A stretch of DNA of 51,979 nucleotides, taken from NCBI GenBank assembly GCA_903952435.1, contig CAJBFN010000006.1, positions 1 through 51,979 of the forward strand, in the 5' to 3' direction. Source of the DNA: an uncultured bacterium (GTDB taxonomy: Bacteria > Patescibacteriota > Saccharimonadia > Saccharimonadales > Saccharimonadaceae). Both the position numbers and the translations under genes were made by a program. Shown here in pieces: positions 1 to 9,924 of the stretch (positions within the stretch are counted from its first letter, which is position 1; every line of letters starts with the position of its first letter). Below the pieces are notes generated by a model. The model was not told where the DNA came from, did not search any database, and saw nothing but the letters and a program-made list of their open reading frames with translations.

Positions 1-70
1 AGAAGGACGTACCTTCTAAAGATTGGTTCAATAAGTAATATATTTTTTAGTTTTAAATATATTGCTTGTA

Positions 71-99
71 TTGCATTATTACCTTATGCCACTTATACT
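71..99 (+). promoter_or_regulatory. Promoter of the pilin-like gene
   Basis: A -35 box TTGCAT (71-76) and a -10 box TATACT (94-99) are separated by 17 bp. The expected start point near 106 leaves a leader of about 20 nt holding an AAAGGA ribosome binding site before the ATG at 127. Bases 1-17 also form a small AGAAGG/CCTTCT hairpin of unknown role. Confidence 0.6.
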
Positions 100-126
100 A
101 AAGATATAAATTTAAAGGATAATTTA

Positions 127-1290
127 ATGGGCAAAATTTATCTTAAAAATAAAAAACAACTCAAAAACTTAAATTTGGCTGGTTTTACGATTGTAGAACT
201 ATTAGTTGTGATTGTAGTTATTGGTATACTAGCCGCTATATCAGTAGTTTCTTATAATGGCATTACTCAACGAGCAAAAATTGTTACCTTACAAAGTGAT
301 TTAACTAATGCAAAAACTACATTGTCGCTTTATCAAGCTGAGCATGGGTCTTATCCGACTAATATAGACATGACAACAGGCTGTCCTACTGGTCCAATCG
401 AAGATACTAAATACTGTCTAAAAGCTAGTTCTGGCAACACATTTACTAACTATTTTTCATTATCCGGTGTAACATTTAGTATAGTAGAGACTAATACTGA
501 CGGTACGGGATATACTGTAACGGATAATACTTCACCAGTAGTTTATGTGGCGCCATCCAGTTCGACCTTCTCTTATACTGGCGATTTTCAGACTTGGGTT
601 GTTCCGTCTAATGGATCATACAAACTAGAAGTTTGGGGTGCACAAGGTGGTACATACACAGAAGCCGGTGGCAAAGGTGGTTACTCTATGGGTACTTATA
701 ATTTGACAGCCGGGCAGGTTATTTATGTGTATGTTGGAGGTGCCGGTGGCGTATCTGCGGCGGGTAGTTTAGTCGCGGGTGGTTTTAATGGCGGTGGACA
801 GGCGAGATCAAGTAGAATAACTACATCAGGTGGCGGTGGTACGGACATAAGAGTTGGGGGCCAGGCACTTTCAAACCGTGTAATAGTTGCAGGCGGTGGC
901 GGTGGCGGTAGAGATGCAGGCGAGCAGACTAATTTATCTTCTGTATCAGGTGCGGGTGGTGGTATCTCGGGTAATGGAGGTTCTAATTATTCAGATGCTA
1001 CACTTGGCACAGCCAGAGGAGGACGAGGTGGAACTCAAAGTGCAGGTGGTGCAAGTGGACTTCGTGAGAATAGTGAAACATTATATGAGGGCGGTCTAGG
1101 TTTTGGCGGGTATACGAGTTCTTCAAGCACTTGGGGTGTTGGAGGTGGTGGGGGTTATTATGGTGGCGGCCCCGGTTCGGCTGATGCCAGTGGTGGTGGT
1201 GGTTCTGGTTATATTGATGGAGTAACTGGTGGCATGATGTTAGTTGGGGTCCAAACTGGAAATGGTTCTGCTAAAATCACCAAACAGTGA
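127..1290 (+). CDS. Type IV pilin-like protein with C-terminal ALK/LTK-type glycine-rich domain
   Basis: 387 aa. A basic 19-residue leader ends in glycine and is followed by FTIVELLVVIVVIGILAAIS: a class III (prepilin) signal with cleavage G19|F20, Glu at +5, and a hydrophobic helix to about residue 43. A short pilin-like region follows with two cysteines (C86, C97) that could form a disulfide. From about residue 147 the protein changes to a glycine-rich module that opens with FSYTGDFQTWVVP, contains EVWGAQGG and many poly-Gly runs, and ends near SGYIDG. This pattern is that of the glycine-rich domain family that includes the extracellular domains of ALK and LTK. Inference: a pilus or surface subunit displaying a polyglycine-helix adhesin or ligand-binding head. 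An AAAGGA site precedes the ATG. The gene stands alone; no pilus assembly genes are visible in this window. Confidence 0.8.
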   Translation: MGKIYLKNKKQLKNLNLAGFTIVELLVVIVVIGILAAISVVSYNGITQRAKIVTLQSDLTNAKTTLSLYQAEHGSYPTNIDMTTGCPTGPIEDTKYCLKASSGNTFTNYFSLSGVTFSIVETNTDGTGYTVTDNTSPVVYVAPSSSTFSYTGDFQTWVVPSNGSYKLEVWGAQGGTYTEAGGKGGYSMGTYNLTAGQVIYVYVGGAGGVSAAGSLVAGGFNGGGQARSSRITTSGGGGTDIRVGGQALSNRVIVAGGGGGGRDAGEQTNLSSVSGAGGGISGNGGSNYSDATLGTARGGRGGTQSAGGASGLRENSETLYEGGLGFGGYTSSSSTWGVGGGGGYYGGGPGSADASGGGGSGYIDGVTGGMMLVGVQTGNGSAKITKQ

Positions 1291-1332
1291 TAGTGTTAGA
1301 GTATAAATAATATCCGACTTCTGAAAATTAAT

Positions 1333-1362
1333 AGCCCAGCAGATAACTGCTGGGCTTTTTTT
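1333..1362 (+). terminator. Rho-independent terminator after the pilin-like gene
   Basis: Perfect 10-bp stem AGCCCAGCAG/CTGCTGGGCT (1333-1342 and 1347-1356), loop ATAA, followed by a T run. It lies between the pilin gene and the convergent purC. Confidence 0.9.
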
Positions 1363-1384
1363 GGGCTTTTATTGCCATAGTATT

Positions 1385-2194
1385 TTAGAATGTGTCAAAT
1401 TTATCAGTTAAAGCTGCGACTTCGGCGTAATCTTTGGCTATATCCACTAAGGATTTTGTGCCATCACGATAAGATTGCTTATCCTTAGTCTCACCCGAGA
1501 ACCTTAATCTCCAGGAGTCATTATCGATAACGTCGCCTAGTAGGATTTCGCCAGTTTCAACATCAACTCCAAATTCGATTTTAAAATCATATAGCGTTCC
1601 TCCAAGGTTATTCCACCATTCTTCGATGATTCTGAATATCGCTACACTTTGAAACGCTATTTCCGCTATTGTATTAAATTTCATATCTGCAAAGCGGCTA
1701 ATTGATATAGACTCTTCCTTGATTAATGCTTCAGCTTCTGGCTTTTTGGAGTCATACCTATATAAAGTATCAGCCACGAAGTCAAGCGCCAGCATTGGAT
1801 CATGATTAAGATCATCTTTCTCGAATATTTCGAATATTGGATTTTGAAAAACAGTTCCTTCTGAGATTTCTGGATTTCTTTTAATGTAACTACCGGTTGC
1901 AATTCGCCTAACGACAAATTCCATCGGAATCATATCTAATTTTCTTGCCAGAAAAGTAGATTTATTTTCCAATCTGATATAGTGCGTTTTTACTCCGGCT
2001 CTTTCAAGAAGTTCAAAAACATTACAAGTTGTCTTGTTTGCGGCTTCCGCTTTTCCGGCTATTACATTGTTTTTTGCTCCATCACCTGCAGTGATGTTAT
2101 CCATACTGCAGACATAGACTAAGCTTTCTGAAGCTTCTCTGATTTCCTTGGTTTTACCTTTTGCGATTAAACTAGCCTCTTTAAATTCGACCAT
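1385..2194 (-). CDS. purC: SAICAR synthetase (phosphoribosylaminoimidazole-succinocarboxamide synthase), PAICS-like type
   Basis: 269 aa. Joins CAIR and aspartate with ATP in step 8 of purine synthesis. Family motifs are clear: the GKTKE N-terminal loop, VVRRIATGSYIKRNP, KIEFGVD and GDVIDNDSWRL followed by DKQSYRDG. From memory, the wording is closer to the SAICAR-synthetase half of animal PAICS (ITAG, CRRIATGSFLKRNP, DVIDNDSWRL, DKQSYRD) than to E. coli PurC. Start: GGGAGG lies 9 nt before the ATG at 2194. An in-frame ATG at 2230 lies inside the -10 box of the promoter, so it is not used. No other purine gene is in the window, so this is an orphan here; it may act in salvage of an intermediate or belong to a dispersed pathway. 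Confidence 0.92.
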   Translation of the reverse strand: MVEFKEASLIAKGKTKEIREASESLVYVCSMDNITAGDGAKNNVIAGKAEAANKTTCNVFELLERAGVKTHYIRLENKSTFLARKLDMIPMEFVVRRIATGSYIKRNPEISEGTVFQNPIFEIFEKDDLNHDPMLALDFVADTLYRYDSKKPEAEALIKEESISISRFADMKFNTIAEIAFQSVAIFRIIEEWWNNLGGTLYDFKIEFGVDVETGEILLGDVIDNDSWRLRFSGETKDKQSYRDGTKSLVDIAKDYAEVAALTDKFDTF

Positions 2195-2229
2195 TTTTAC
2201 ACGCCTCCCTAAATTTGAATATTCGATCA

Positions 2230-2258
2230 ATAAGATTGATTTTATTGATCTATGTCAA
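2230..2258 (-). promoter_or_regulatory. Promoter of purC
   Basis: On the minus strand a consensus TTGACA (2258-2253), a 17-bp spacer and TCTTAT (2235-2230). The start point would be near 2223, giving a leader of about 29 nt with the GGGAGG site. Confidence 0.6.
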
Positions 2259-2368
2259 AATACTAGTAGCTGTATAGCCACATAGCGATATATTAACATA
2301 TAATTAGGAAATTTCAATGGCAACGCTGAATGGTTGTTGATATGTGTCAGATTAAGATTAAAAAAGTA

Positions 2369-2545
2369 TTGACTAAAAGTGGCTAATGGGGCACAATTAA
2401 GTTCAAGAAGTAGTGTAGCTGTGGTTACCTGTGTCTTTTTGTATTAGTGGCATATACAGATTGATCACCACAGTTAAGGGAATCTTCGGCGCCAAAGAAA
2501 CCCCTATAATAAAACTAAATAACTCTCAAGGAGTAGCATCGTCCT
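2369..2545 (+). promoter_or_regulatory. rpoBC promoter region and leader
   Basis: The 350-bp gap between purC and rpoB has no gene. A candidate promoter is TTGACT (2369-2374), 17-bp spacer, CACAAT (2392-2397), giving a leader of about 140 nt. A TATAAT at 2505-2510 is a possible second -10 without a clear -35. Within the leader CTGTGGT (near 2418) can pair with ACCACAG (near 2468), so the RNA may be structured. An AAGGAG site lies about 11 nt before the rpoB ATG. Confidence 0.4.
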
Positions 2546-5500
2546 ATGGCAAAAACCCAGCCTGATAGTGCGAAACGAGTCTTTTTTACTAAAGACGACG
2601 TCGCTGTAGCTTTACCAAACTTAATAGCTCATCAAAAGGATAGCTGGCGGGAATTCGTCGAAACTGGTTTGTCTGAAATATTTTCAGAATTAAATCCAAT
2701 TGACGATTACACTGGTCAAAAGCTGTCACTGCGATTCAATAAATATGAATTTCAAGAGCCAAAAAACAGCGAAAAAGACGCCAAAGAAAACAATTTAACA
2801 TTTGACGCACCTTTGCATGTTAATGTCGAGTTGACCAATAAAGTAACAGGTGAAGTAAAAGAACAAGAAATCTACCTTGGTGATTATCCTTGGATGACCG
2901 AACGCGGTACATTTATTGTTAATGGTACTGAACGTGTTGTTGTCTCTCAATTAACACGAAGTGCTGGTGTATTTTTCACGACTGATGAAACTCTTGCTCG
3001 TAATTTTTATGGCGCAAAATTAATCCCTGGTCGTGGCGTATGGTTAGAGATTGAAACTGCTGCAAACGGTGCCTTGTATGTCAAAATAGATCGTCGTCGT
3101 AAAATGCCAATTACGACTCTTTTCCGTGCCCTAGGTTACAGTAAGACCTCTGAAATTAAGAGTTTGTTTGAAGATATTGATACTGGCGAAGTTAAATATA
3201 TTGATGCAACCCTTGAAAAAGATAATGCTCGTGGCACAAATGAAGCCTTAATTGAAGTTTATCGTCGTATTCGACCAGGCGACTTGGCGACAGTTGATAA
3301 CGCTCGTACAATGATTGAACGAATGTTCTTTGATTTCAAGCGTTTTGATTACAGCCGTGTTGGTCGTTACAAATTAAACCAACGCTTAAATATGACATTG
3401 CCAAATACAGCTGAAAATCGTGTATTCCAGTTGAATGACCTTGTTGCTATTGTTCGCGAAATTATTCGTTTGAACAATACTCAAGAACGGGCTGATGACA
3501 TCGACTCACTAGCAAATCGCCGCGTTAAATTAGTAGGTGAATTGGTTGCCCGACAATTCCGCGTTGGTATGTTGCGTATGCAACGAAACGCTATGGACCG
3601 AATGAGCGTCAGTGATATTGAAAACATTACTCCAAGTCAACTAATCAACGCTCGTCCAGTTGTTGCAGCCGTTCGTGAATTCTTTGCTAGTTCACAACTT
3701 TCACAGTTGATGGACGAGACAAACCCACTTTCAGAGCTATCACATAAACGACGCCTAAGCTCAATGGGGCCAGGTGGTCTGTCTCGTGAACGTGCTGGAT
3801 TTGATGTTCGTGATGCCCACCCAACCCACTACGGCCGTTTGTGTGTCGTTGAGACTCCAGAAGGTGCAAACATCGGTTTGGTGCTTAACTTGGCATCATA
3901 CGCTCGTGTTAATGAGTATGGCTTTATTGAAACTCCTTATCTAAAGGTTGAAAACGGCAAAGTCACTAAAAAAGTTGTCTACCTAGACGCTGCTCAAGAA
4001 ATTAATGAAGTCATTGCTGATGCTAGTGTTAAATTAAACGACGACGGTTCGTTTATTGACGAGCGTGTTAGCGCCCGAAACGGTATATTGCCAGAACAAG
4101 TTGATGCCAGCGAAGTTACTTATATTGACGCTGCTCACAAACAAATTCTAGGATCTTCAGCCGCCTTGATTCCATTTATCGAGAAAAACCGTGTTGACCG
4201 ATCACTAACTGGTTCTGCCATGCAAAAACAAGCAGTTCCGCTCCTAAAACCTTGTTCTCCAATCGTTGGTACTGGTATCGAAGCTGAAATTGCTAAAAAT
4301 ACCAGTCAATTAATCACTGCGCTTGGTGATGGTGAAGTCATCAAAGCTGACGGTGACGAAATTCAAGTTAAATACGCTGATGGCGTTAAATCTTATAAAT
4401 TAGTTCATTTTAGCAAAAGCAACGATGATCGTTCAATTAACCAAAAAGTTCGCGTAACTCGCGGCCAAATGGTTAAAGCTGGTGATATCCTTGTTGAAGG
4501 TGCATCAGTTGCTGATGGCGAGCTAGCCCTTGGTAGTGACTTGTTGGTTGCCTTTATGCCTTGGGGTGGTTATAACATGGACGATGCAATAGTATTATCT
4601 CGACGCGTTGTTCAAGATGACACATTGACAAGTATTAACATCAAAGATTTCACAATTGAAGTTCGCGAGACTAAACTTGGTGATGAGATTGTAACCCGAG
4701 ATATTCCAAATGTTAGTGAAGAATCTTTGCGACATCTTGATATTGACGGTATTGTCGAAGTTGGATCCGAAGTTAAATCTGGCGATGTCCTTGTTGGAAA
4801 AATTACTCCAAAGGGCGAACAAGAACTTTCAAGTGAAGAGAGATTATTACGTGCTATCTTTGGTGAAAAAGCTAAGGACGTTCGTGATACATCACTACGT
4901 ATGAATAATGCTGGCGGCGGTAAGGTTGTTGGCGTAAAGATATTTAGTCGCGAAAATGGCCATGAATTAAAAGCTGGCGTATTAATGCAAGTTCAAATCT
5001 TTGTTGCTCAATTCCGCAAAATCAGCGTTGGCGATAAGCTAGCTGGTCGTCACGGTAATAAGGGTGTTGTTGCTCGAATTTTGCCAATCGAGGATATGCC
5101 ATTTATGGAAGACGGAACACCTGTTGATGTTGTCTTGAATCCGCTTGGTGTGCCAAGTCGTATGAATATCGGTCAGTTGTTTGAAACTCACCTTGGTATG
5201 GCTGCGCGTGCGCTTGGTTACAAAGTTGCAACACCTCCATTTAACGGTGTGCCAGATCAGGTTATTAGCGATCAGCTTGAAAAGGCCGGTTATGCTCGTG
5301 ATGGTAAATTCCAACTGTCTGATGGTCGTGATGGTCATCCGTTCGAAGAACGTACAACTGTTGGCGTAATGCATATGATCAAGTTGCATCACATGGTTAG
5401 CGATAAGATTCATGCTCGCTCAACTGGTCCATACACAATGGTTACTCAACAACCTTTGGGTGGTAAAGCCCAAAATGGTGGTCAGCGCTTCGGAGAAATG

Positions 5501-5872
5501 GAAGTCTGGGCTCTAGAAGCTTACGGCGCTGCTTCAACCTTGCAAGAAATGCTAACTATTAAATCTGATGATGTTTATGGCCGTGCTAAGGCTTACGAGT
5601 CAATCATCAAAGACGAGCCAATTGTTGGTCCAAAATTACCAGAGTCATTCAATGTCTTGGTCAAGGAACTTCAAGGCCTTGGTCTAAAAGTTGATTTACT
5701 AGATGAAGCTGAGGATGCAGTTATTGACGCCGGTCAAGTCACTAGTGGCCGCGCCGAATCGGTTAAGATACTAGACGAACCAACCGAGGTTATAGACGAT
5801 ATGACAATTGACGAAGCTGACATGGATGGATTTGATATTAAAACAATAGACGACGTAGAGGGGGAGCTGTAA
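2546..5872 (+). CDS. rpoB: DNA-directed RNA polymerase beta subunit
   Basis: 1108 aa, short for RpoB (E. coli 1342, B. subtilis 1193), so lineage insertions are absent. Catalytic-core signatures are intact: RDAHPTHYGRLCVVETPEG, GDKLAGRHGNKG near residue 835, and the C-terminal EMEVWALEAYGAA block. The rifampicin pocket near residues 382-415 reads SSQLSQLMDE, then LSHKRRLSSMGPGG: the positions equal to E. coli D516, H526 and S531 keep the sensitive residues, and the 533 position is Met instead of Leu. First gene of a two-gene operon; rpoC starts one base after the stop codon. It has the same layout as other bacterial rpoBC operons but no rplJ/rplL upstream here. Confidence 0.98.
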   Translation: MAKTQPDSAKRVFFTKDDVAVALPNLIAHQKDSWREFVETGLSEIFSELNPIDDYTGQKLSLRFNKYEFQEPKNSEKDAKENNLTFDAPLHVNVELTNKVTGEVKEQEIYLGDYPWMTERGTFIVNGTERVVVSQLTRSAGVFFTTDETLARNFYGAKLIPGRGVWLEIETAANGALYVKIDRRRKMPITTLFRALGYSKTSEIKSLFEDIDTGEVKYIDATLEKDNARGTNEALIEVYRRIRPGDLATVDNARTMIERMFFDFKRFDYSRVGRYKLNQRLNMTLPNTAENRVFQLNDLVAIVREIIRLNNTQERADDIDSLANRRVKLVGELVARQFRVGMLRMQRNAMDRMSVSDIENITPSQLINARPVVAAVREFFASSQLSQLMDETNPLSELSHKRRLSSMGPGGLSRERAGFDVRDAHPTHYGRLCVVETPEGANIGLVLNLASYARVNEYGFIETPYLKVENGKVTKKVVYLDAAQEINEVIADASVKLNDDGSFIDERVSARNGILPEQVDASEVTYIDAAHKQILGSSAALIPFIEKNRVDRSLTGSAMQKQAVPLLKPCSPIVGTGIEAEIAKNTSQLITALGDGEVIKADGDEIQVKYADGVKSYKLVHFSKSNDDRSINQKVRVTRGQMVKAGDILVEGASVADGELALGSDLLVAFMPWGGYNMDDAIVLSRRVVQDDTLTSINIKDFTIEVRETKLGDEIVTRDIPNVSEESLRHLDIDGIVEVGSEVKSGDVLVGKITPKGEQELSSEERLLRAIFGEKAKDVRDTSLRMNNAGGGKVVGVKIFSRENGHELKAGVLMQVQIFVAQFRKISVGDKLAGRHGNKGVVARILPIEDMPFMEDGTPVDVVLNPLGVPSRMNIGQLFETHLGMAARALGYKVATPPFNGVPDQVISDQLEKAGYARDGKFQLSDGRDGHPFEERTTVGVMHMIKLHHMVSDKIHARSTGPYTMVTQQPLGGKAQNGGQRFGEMEVWALEAYGAASTLQEMLTIKSDDVYGRAKAYESIIKDEPIVGPKLPESFNVLVKELQGLGLKVDLLDEAEDAVIDAGQVTSGRAESVKILDEPTEVIDDMTIDEADMDGFDIKTIDDVEGEL

Positions 5873-5873
5873 T

Positions 5874-8800
5874 ATGCCAAGAATAACTGCAAACACCGGG
5901 ATCGCTGACTTTAATGCAATCCGCCTTACGGTCGCTAGCCCAGAAGATATTTTAAAGTGGAGTAATGGTGAGATTACTAAACCAGAGACTATTAATTATC
6001 GTACTCAAAAACCTGAACGAGATGGTTTGTTCTGTGAACGAATCTTTGGGCCGGTTAAAGATATAAATCCACATGATAATAAACTAAAAGGTGTTCGTTC
6101 ACGCGAGGCATCAGTCGACAAGAATGGTGATATTGTCACTAAATCTATTGTTCGACGTGAACGAATGGCTCATATTACCTTGGCCGCGCCAGTTGCGCAT
6201 ACTTGGTTTTTGCGTGGAACACCAAGTGCAACTAGCTTATTGCTTGGTATTACTGTCCGCAACCTTGAAAGAATTGCCTACTTTGCTACTTATGTTATCT
6301 TGAAAATTGACGAGACAAAGCGCGATCAATATCTAGCTGATCTAGAAGCTGAAACTGAAGCTGGCCGAATGGCTATTAAAATTCGCTACGAACGAGATGC
6401 TGAAGGTGAAGGTGCTGATGTTAAAGCTTTAGCTACTGCTCAATCAGCTGAAATCGAAGAATTAAATAGTTCATATTTGATTAAAAAGGCTCAACTTGAC
6501 AGTCTTGTTAAGAATGCAATGATTAGCGAAGTTGATTTCCGTAATTTGCCAGAAGAATACGAAGATTTAATCGGAGTAAGTATGGGCGGCACAGCATTAA
6601 AAGCTTTGCTTGACGAGATTGATCTACCAGCTTTAATTGCTAAATTATCCGAAGAAGTTGCTGGTGCTAAAGGCCAACGCGAAAAGAAACTACTAAAGCG
6701 CCTAAAGATGCTTGAAGGTATGCAAGCGGCTGGGATTAAACCAAATAGCCTAGCAATAACAGTCCTGCCTGTTATTCCTCCAGATCTACGTCCAATGGTT
6801 CAACTAACCGGTGGTCGATTTGCAACAAGCGACCTAAATGATCTATATCGCCGCGTTATTAACCGCAACAATCGCCTAAAGAAGCTTATCTCTTTGAATG
6901 CGCCTGAAGTTATTCGCCGCAACGAAATGCGAATGCTACAAGAGGCAGTTGATGCCTTGATTGATAATGGTGCTGCTAAAGGTAACCGTGCAGTTAATGC
7001 AACTGGTGGCCGTCGCCGTCTAAAGTCAATTAGTGATATGTTAAAGGGTAAACAGGGTCGTTTCCGCCAAAACCTTCTAGGTAAGCGTGTTGACTACTCG
7101 GGACGATCAGTAATCGTCGTTGGTCCAAAGCTAAAAATTAGCGAATGTGGTCTGCCAAAACAGATGGCGCTAGAATTATTCAAGCCATTTATTATTAGCT
7201 GGTTGATTCGTAACGAGCACGCCTACAATATTCGTAGTGCAACTCGTTTGATTGAATCTGGCGATACGCTTGTTTGGGACGCACTTGATGCTGTTATTGA
7301 AGGTAAATATGTCCTTCTAAACCGTGCTCCATCGCTACACCGTTTATCAATTCAGGCTTTCCAGCCAGTATTAGTTGAGGGTAAAGCAATCCAACTTCAC
7401 CCACTTGTAGCTAACGGTTTTAACGCCGACTATGATGGTGACCAGATGGCCGTTCACTTACCACTTTCAAAAGATGCTCAACGCGAAGCTCGTGAATTGA
7501 TGAGCGCAACTAATAACTTGCTAAAGCCAGCTGATGGTTCGCCAGTTCTCAGTATCGGACAAGACGTTGTTTTGGGTAATTACTACCTAACATACGTCAA
7601 ACCAAGTGCTCAAACTAAGTGTTGCAAATCTTATAGTTCGGTCTACGAAGCTGAAATGGCTTATGATAATGGCGTGTTACAGCTACAATCGCCAATTCGC
7701 GTTAATTACAAAGGTGAAAATCGAGAGACAACACTTGGCCGCGTCTTCTTTAATGATATCTTGCCTGAAGATTTTCCATACGATAATTCTGTCCAAAACA
7801 AAAAGCAGCTTAAAAAAGTTCTTGCAAAAATCTTTAATAAATATGGTGCCGAAGCTACTGCTCAAACTGCCGATAGAATTAAGGGTCTAGCTTTCCGTTT
7901 TGCAACGGTTGCGGCTGTATCTACTGGTAAAGATGACTATGTCCAATTTGGTGAGACTAGCGACTTTGTGGCTGGTGGTGATGCAACTACGGCTTTGATA
8001 TCAGAGCAGTTCAACCAGGGTCTTATCACCGAAGAAGAGCGATATAATCTAACAATTGCCGCCTGGCGTGCTGTTGACAAAAAGATTGCTGATTTCTTGT
8101 CAGACAAGATGAAAGATATGGATACTAGTATCTCTGTCATGGTTAACTCTGGCGCTCGTGGTGATATCTCTAACATTAAATGGGCTTCAGCTATGATTGG
8201 TATCGTGGTTGACTCAAATAACCGTGAAATCGAGCTCGCTATTCGTTCAAACTACAAAGACGGTCTAAGTTCACTTGAGCAATTCGTTGCTACTCGTGGT
8301 GCTCGTAAGGGTCTTATTGACACAGCGCTTAAAACTGCTGATGCCGGCTATCTAACTCGTCGTTTGGTCGACGTTTCGCAAGATGTATTCACAGTTGAAG
8401 ATGTTGAAGGTGATGATGAAGGCTTCGCAATTTTACGAAGTGAATCTGATATAACTATGATCCCATTCAGTAATCGTCTAGTTGGCCGATTTACTGCTGA
8501 GGCGGTATCTGGCTATATCGAAGCCGATCAAATAATTACTCGTGATATTGCCAATGCTATTGAGGCAGATACTAATATTGAAAGTGTTAAAATACTTTCA
8601 GTTCTAACAACTAAGAGCCTGCACGGTATTCCTCGTAAAAGCTACGGTATAGATATGTCAACCGGCCTACTTGTCCATAAAGACCAGCCAGTTGGTGTTA
8701 TCGCTGCTCAATCGGTCGGTGAGCCTGGTACTCAGTTAACACTTAAAACCTTCCACAAGGGTGGTGAGGCTGGTGGTGACATTACTCAAGGTCTTCCTCG

Positions 8801-9713
8801 TGTTGAAGAGTTATTTGAAGCTCGATCACCAAAAGGCCAAGCTTATATAACTACTGTTGCTGGTCTAGTTGATGTCTGGGAAGATGGCAAAAAGTATATC
8901 GTTCAGATCACACCAGAAGCTGGTCATGTCGAGCGAATCGCCCTAGAAGGTCGAACCGCTGTTGTTAAATCTGGCAGTAATGTCAAAGTTGGTGATGTAC
9001 TTGCAACTGGCGAAAGCGAATCTAAGCCTTTGGTTGCTCCATTCGATGGTGCAGTTGAAGTTGTTGACGGTCACTTGGTTATAGCTGCTAATGCCAGCAG
9101 TCCAGTCCGTGTTGAAGTTCCTGGTAATATTCAGTTAGTTGTTAAGGCGGGCGATCAAGTTGAAGCTGGCGACAGGTTAACAATTGGTTCATTGAATCTA
9201 CACGATTTGATGCGCCTAAAGGGCACCGAAGCTACTCAGCGCTACATCATCAACGAAGTCTTACGTATTTACGCAGCACAGGGTCAAGATGTGGCCGATA
9301 AGCACCTTGAGGTCATCGTTCGACAAATGTTCAGCCGTGTCCAAATTGAGGATCCAGGTGATGGTATATTCGTCACAGGCGATGTCGTTTCAAAGGCTTT
9401 GGTTGTTGAGGCTAACGCTAAATTAGCCGAAGAAGGCAAGTTATTGGTTGGTTACACTCAATTATTACTAGGTATCACCAAGGTTTCTATCTGGTCGGAT
9501 AGCTTCTTATCTGCAGCTTCATTCCAAGATACAACTCGTGTCTTGATTAATGCAGCTATCAGCGGTCGAATTGATCGATTGAATGGACTAAAAGAAAACG
9601 TTATCATTGGTCGCAAGATTCCAGTTGGAACTGGCGCTAAAGATTACGCCAAGGTTGACGATACAAGTGATATCGAGCAAGAAATTGCTGACAATCTAGA
9701 GCTAGCAGTTTAA
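5874..9713 (+). CDS. rpoC: DNA-directed RNA polymerase beta' subunit lacking both zinc sites
   Basis: 1279 aa. The catalytic [16 protein letters not shown] (near residue 517) and the bridge/trigger segment [16 protein letters not shown] are intact. Two structural zinc sites of the family are gone. The N-terminal ribbon between [13 protein letters not shown] and VRRERM (residues 62-90) has no cysteine where the usual CxCGKY...CxxCG lies. The second site (E. coli C814/C888/C895/C898) reads EDVEGD and [19 protein letters not shown], with T913, P920 and S923 replacing cysteines. The only cysteines in the protein are in GLFCER, SECGLP and TKCCKS. The rest aligns with ordinary beta', so the gene is functional by appearance. 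It is followed by a strong terminator. Confidence 0.98.
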   Translation: MPRITANTGIADFNAIRLTVASPEDILKWSNGEITKPETINYRTQKPERDGLFCERIFGPVKDINPHDNKLKGVRSREASVDKNGDIVTKSIVRRERMAHITLAAPVAHTWFLRGTPSATSLLLGITVRNLERIAYFATYVILKIDETKRDQYLADLEAETEAGRMAIKIRYERDAEGEGADVKALATAQSAEIEELNSSYLIKKAQLDSLVKNAMISEVDFRNLPEEYEDLIGVSMGGTALKALLDEIDLPALIAKLSEEVAGAKGQREKKLLKRLKMLEGMQAAGIKPNSLAITVLPVIPPDLRPMVQLTGGRFATSDLNDLYRRVINRNNRLKKLISLNAPEVIRRNEMRMLQEAVDALIDNGAAKGNRAVNATGGRRRLKSISDMLKGKQGRFRQNLLGKRVDYSGRSVIVVGPKLKISECGLPKQMALELFKPFIISWLIRNEHAYNIRSATRLIESGDTLVWDALDAVIEGKYVLLNRAPSLHRLSIQAFQPVLVEGKAIQLHPLVANGFNADYDGDQMAVHLPLSKDAQREARELMSATNNLLKPADGSPVLSIGQDVVLGNYYLTYVKPSAQTKCCKSYSSVYEAEMAYDNGVLQLQSPIRVNYKGENRETTLGRVFFNDILPEDFPYDNSVQNKKQLKKVLAKIFNKYGAEATAQTADRIKGLAFRFATVAAVSTGKDDYVQFGETSDFVAGGDATTALISEQFNQGLITEEERYNLTIAAWRAVDKKIADFLSDKMKDMDTSISVMVNSGARGDISNIKWASAMIGIVVDSNNREIELAIRSNYKDGLSSLEQFVATRGARKGLIDTALKTADAGYLTRRLVDVSQDVFTVEDVEGDDEGFAILRSESDITMIPFSNRLVGRFTAEAVSGYIEADQIITRDIANAIEADTNIESVKILSVLTTKSLHGIPRKSYGIDMSTGLLVHKDQPVGVIAAQSVGEPGTQLTLKTFHKGGEAGGDITQGLPRVEELFEARSPKGQAYITTVAGLVDVWEDGKKYIVQITPEAGHVERIALEGRTAVVKSGSNVKVGDVLATGESESKPLVAPFDGAVEVVDGHLVIAANASSPVRVEVPGNIQLVVKAGDQVEAGDRLTIGSLNLHDLMRLKGTEATQRYIINEVLRIYAAQGQDVADKHLEVIVRQMFSRVQIEDPGDGIFVTGDVVSKALVVEANAKLAEEGKLLVGYTQLLLGITKVSIWSDSFLSAASFQDTTRVLINAAISGRIDRLNGLKENVIIGRKIPVGTGAKDYAKVDDTSDIEQEIADNLELAV

Positions 9714-9733
9714 CCTGCTAGCCTAACGGCAAA

Positions 9734-9772
9734 ACAAAAAAACTCTGGCCTAAAAACCAGAGTTTTTTGTTT
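9734..9772 (+). terminator. Terminator of rpoBC
   Basis: Stem AAACTCTGG/CCAGAGTTT (9740-9748 and 9757-9765) flanked by an A run on the left and a T run on the right, so it can work in both directions. Confidence 0.88.
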
Positions 9773-9830
9773 AAGATTTGACCTTACGTCGCCAAGGCTA
9801 TGTAGGATAAAATCTTTTAGATTATAAAAC

Positions 9831-9859
9831 CAGATTATTACAATAGCGCACGTTCTAGG
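9831..9859 (+). repeat. Inverted-repeat arm B1 (cassette 1, gene 3' side)
   Basis: CAGATTATTACA followed by ATAGCGCACGTTCTAGG. It is an inverted copy of arm A1 (10281-10307) on the other side of the gene at 9925-10245; the arms differ by a 3-base indel and two bases. Both arms of this pair have CACGT where the neighbouring pair has CATGT. Confidence 0.7.
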
Positions 9860-9867
9860 TAGATTTT

Positions 9868-9898
9868 CTTAAACGAGGGCTTATTACCCTCGTTTAAG
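9868..9898. other. Perfect 12-bp stem-loop without U run
   Basis: CTTAAACGAGGG (9868-9879) pairs perfectly with 9887-9898 across a 7-nt loop. It lies just past the 3' end of the minus-strand gene at 9925. No T run follows on either strand, so it may be an RNA stabiliser or processing site instead of a terminator. Confidence 0.5.
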
Positions 9899-9924
9899 AA
9901 TTAGATTGGTCATTAAGATAATGA

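Noticed and set aside
887-1099. Second frame within the glycine-rich part of the pilin-like gene
   Set aside because: Results from GGN repeats read in another frame.
127-1290. Possibility that the glycine-rich half is read through from recoded stop codons (UGA as glycine, as in Gracilibacteria)
   Set aside because: The gene has no in-frame TGA, and TGA serves as a normal stop elsewhere (for example the transposase), so the standard code holds.
5039-5413. Minus-strand frame of 124 codons within rpoB
   Set aside because: Shadow of a highly conserved part of rpoB; no binding site and no recognisable family.
2546-5872. Rifampicin-resistance changes in RpoB
   Set aside because: The main positions (516, 526, 531 in E. 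coli numbering) have the sensitive residues.
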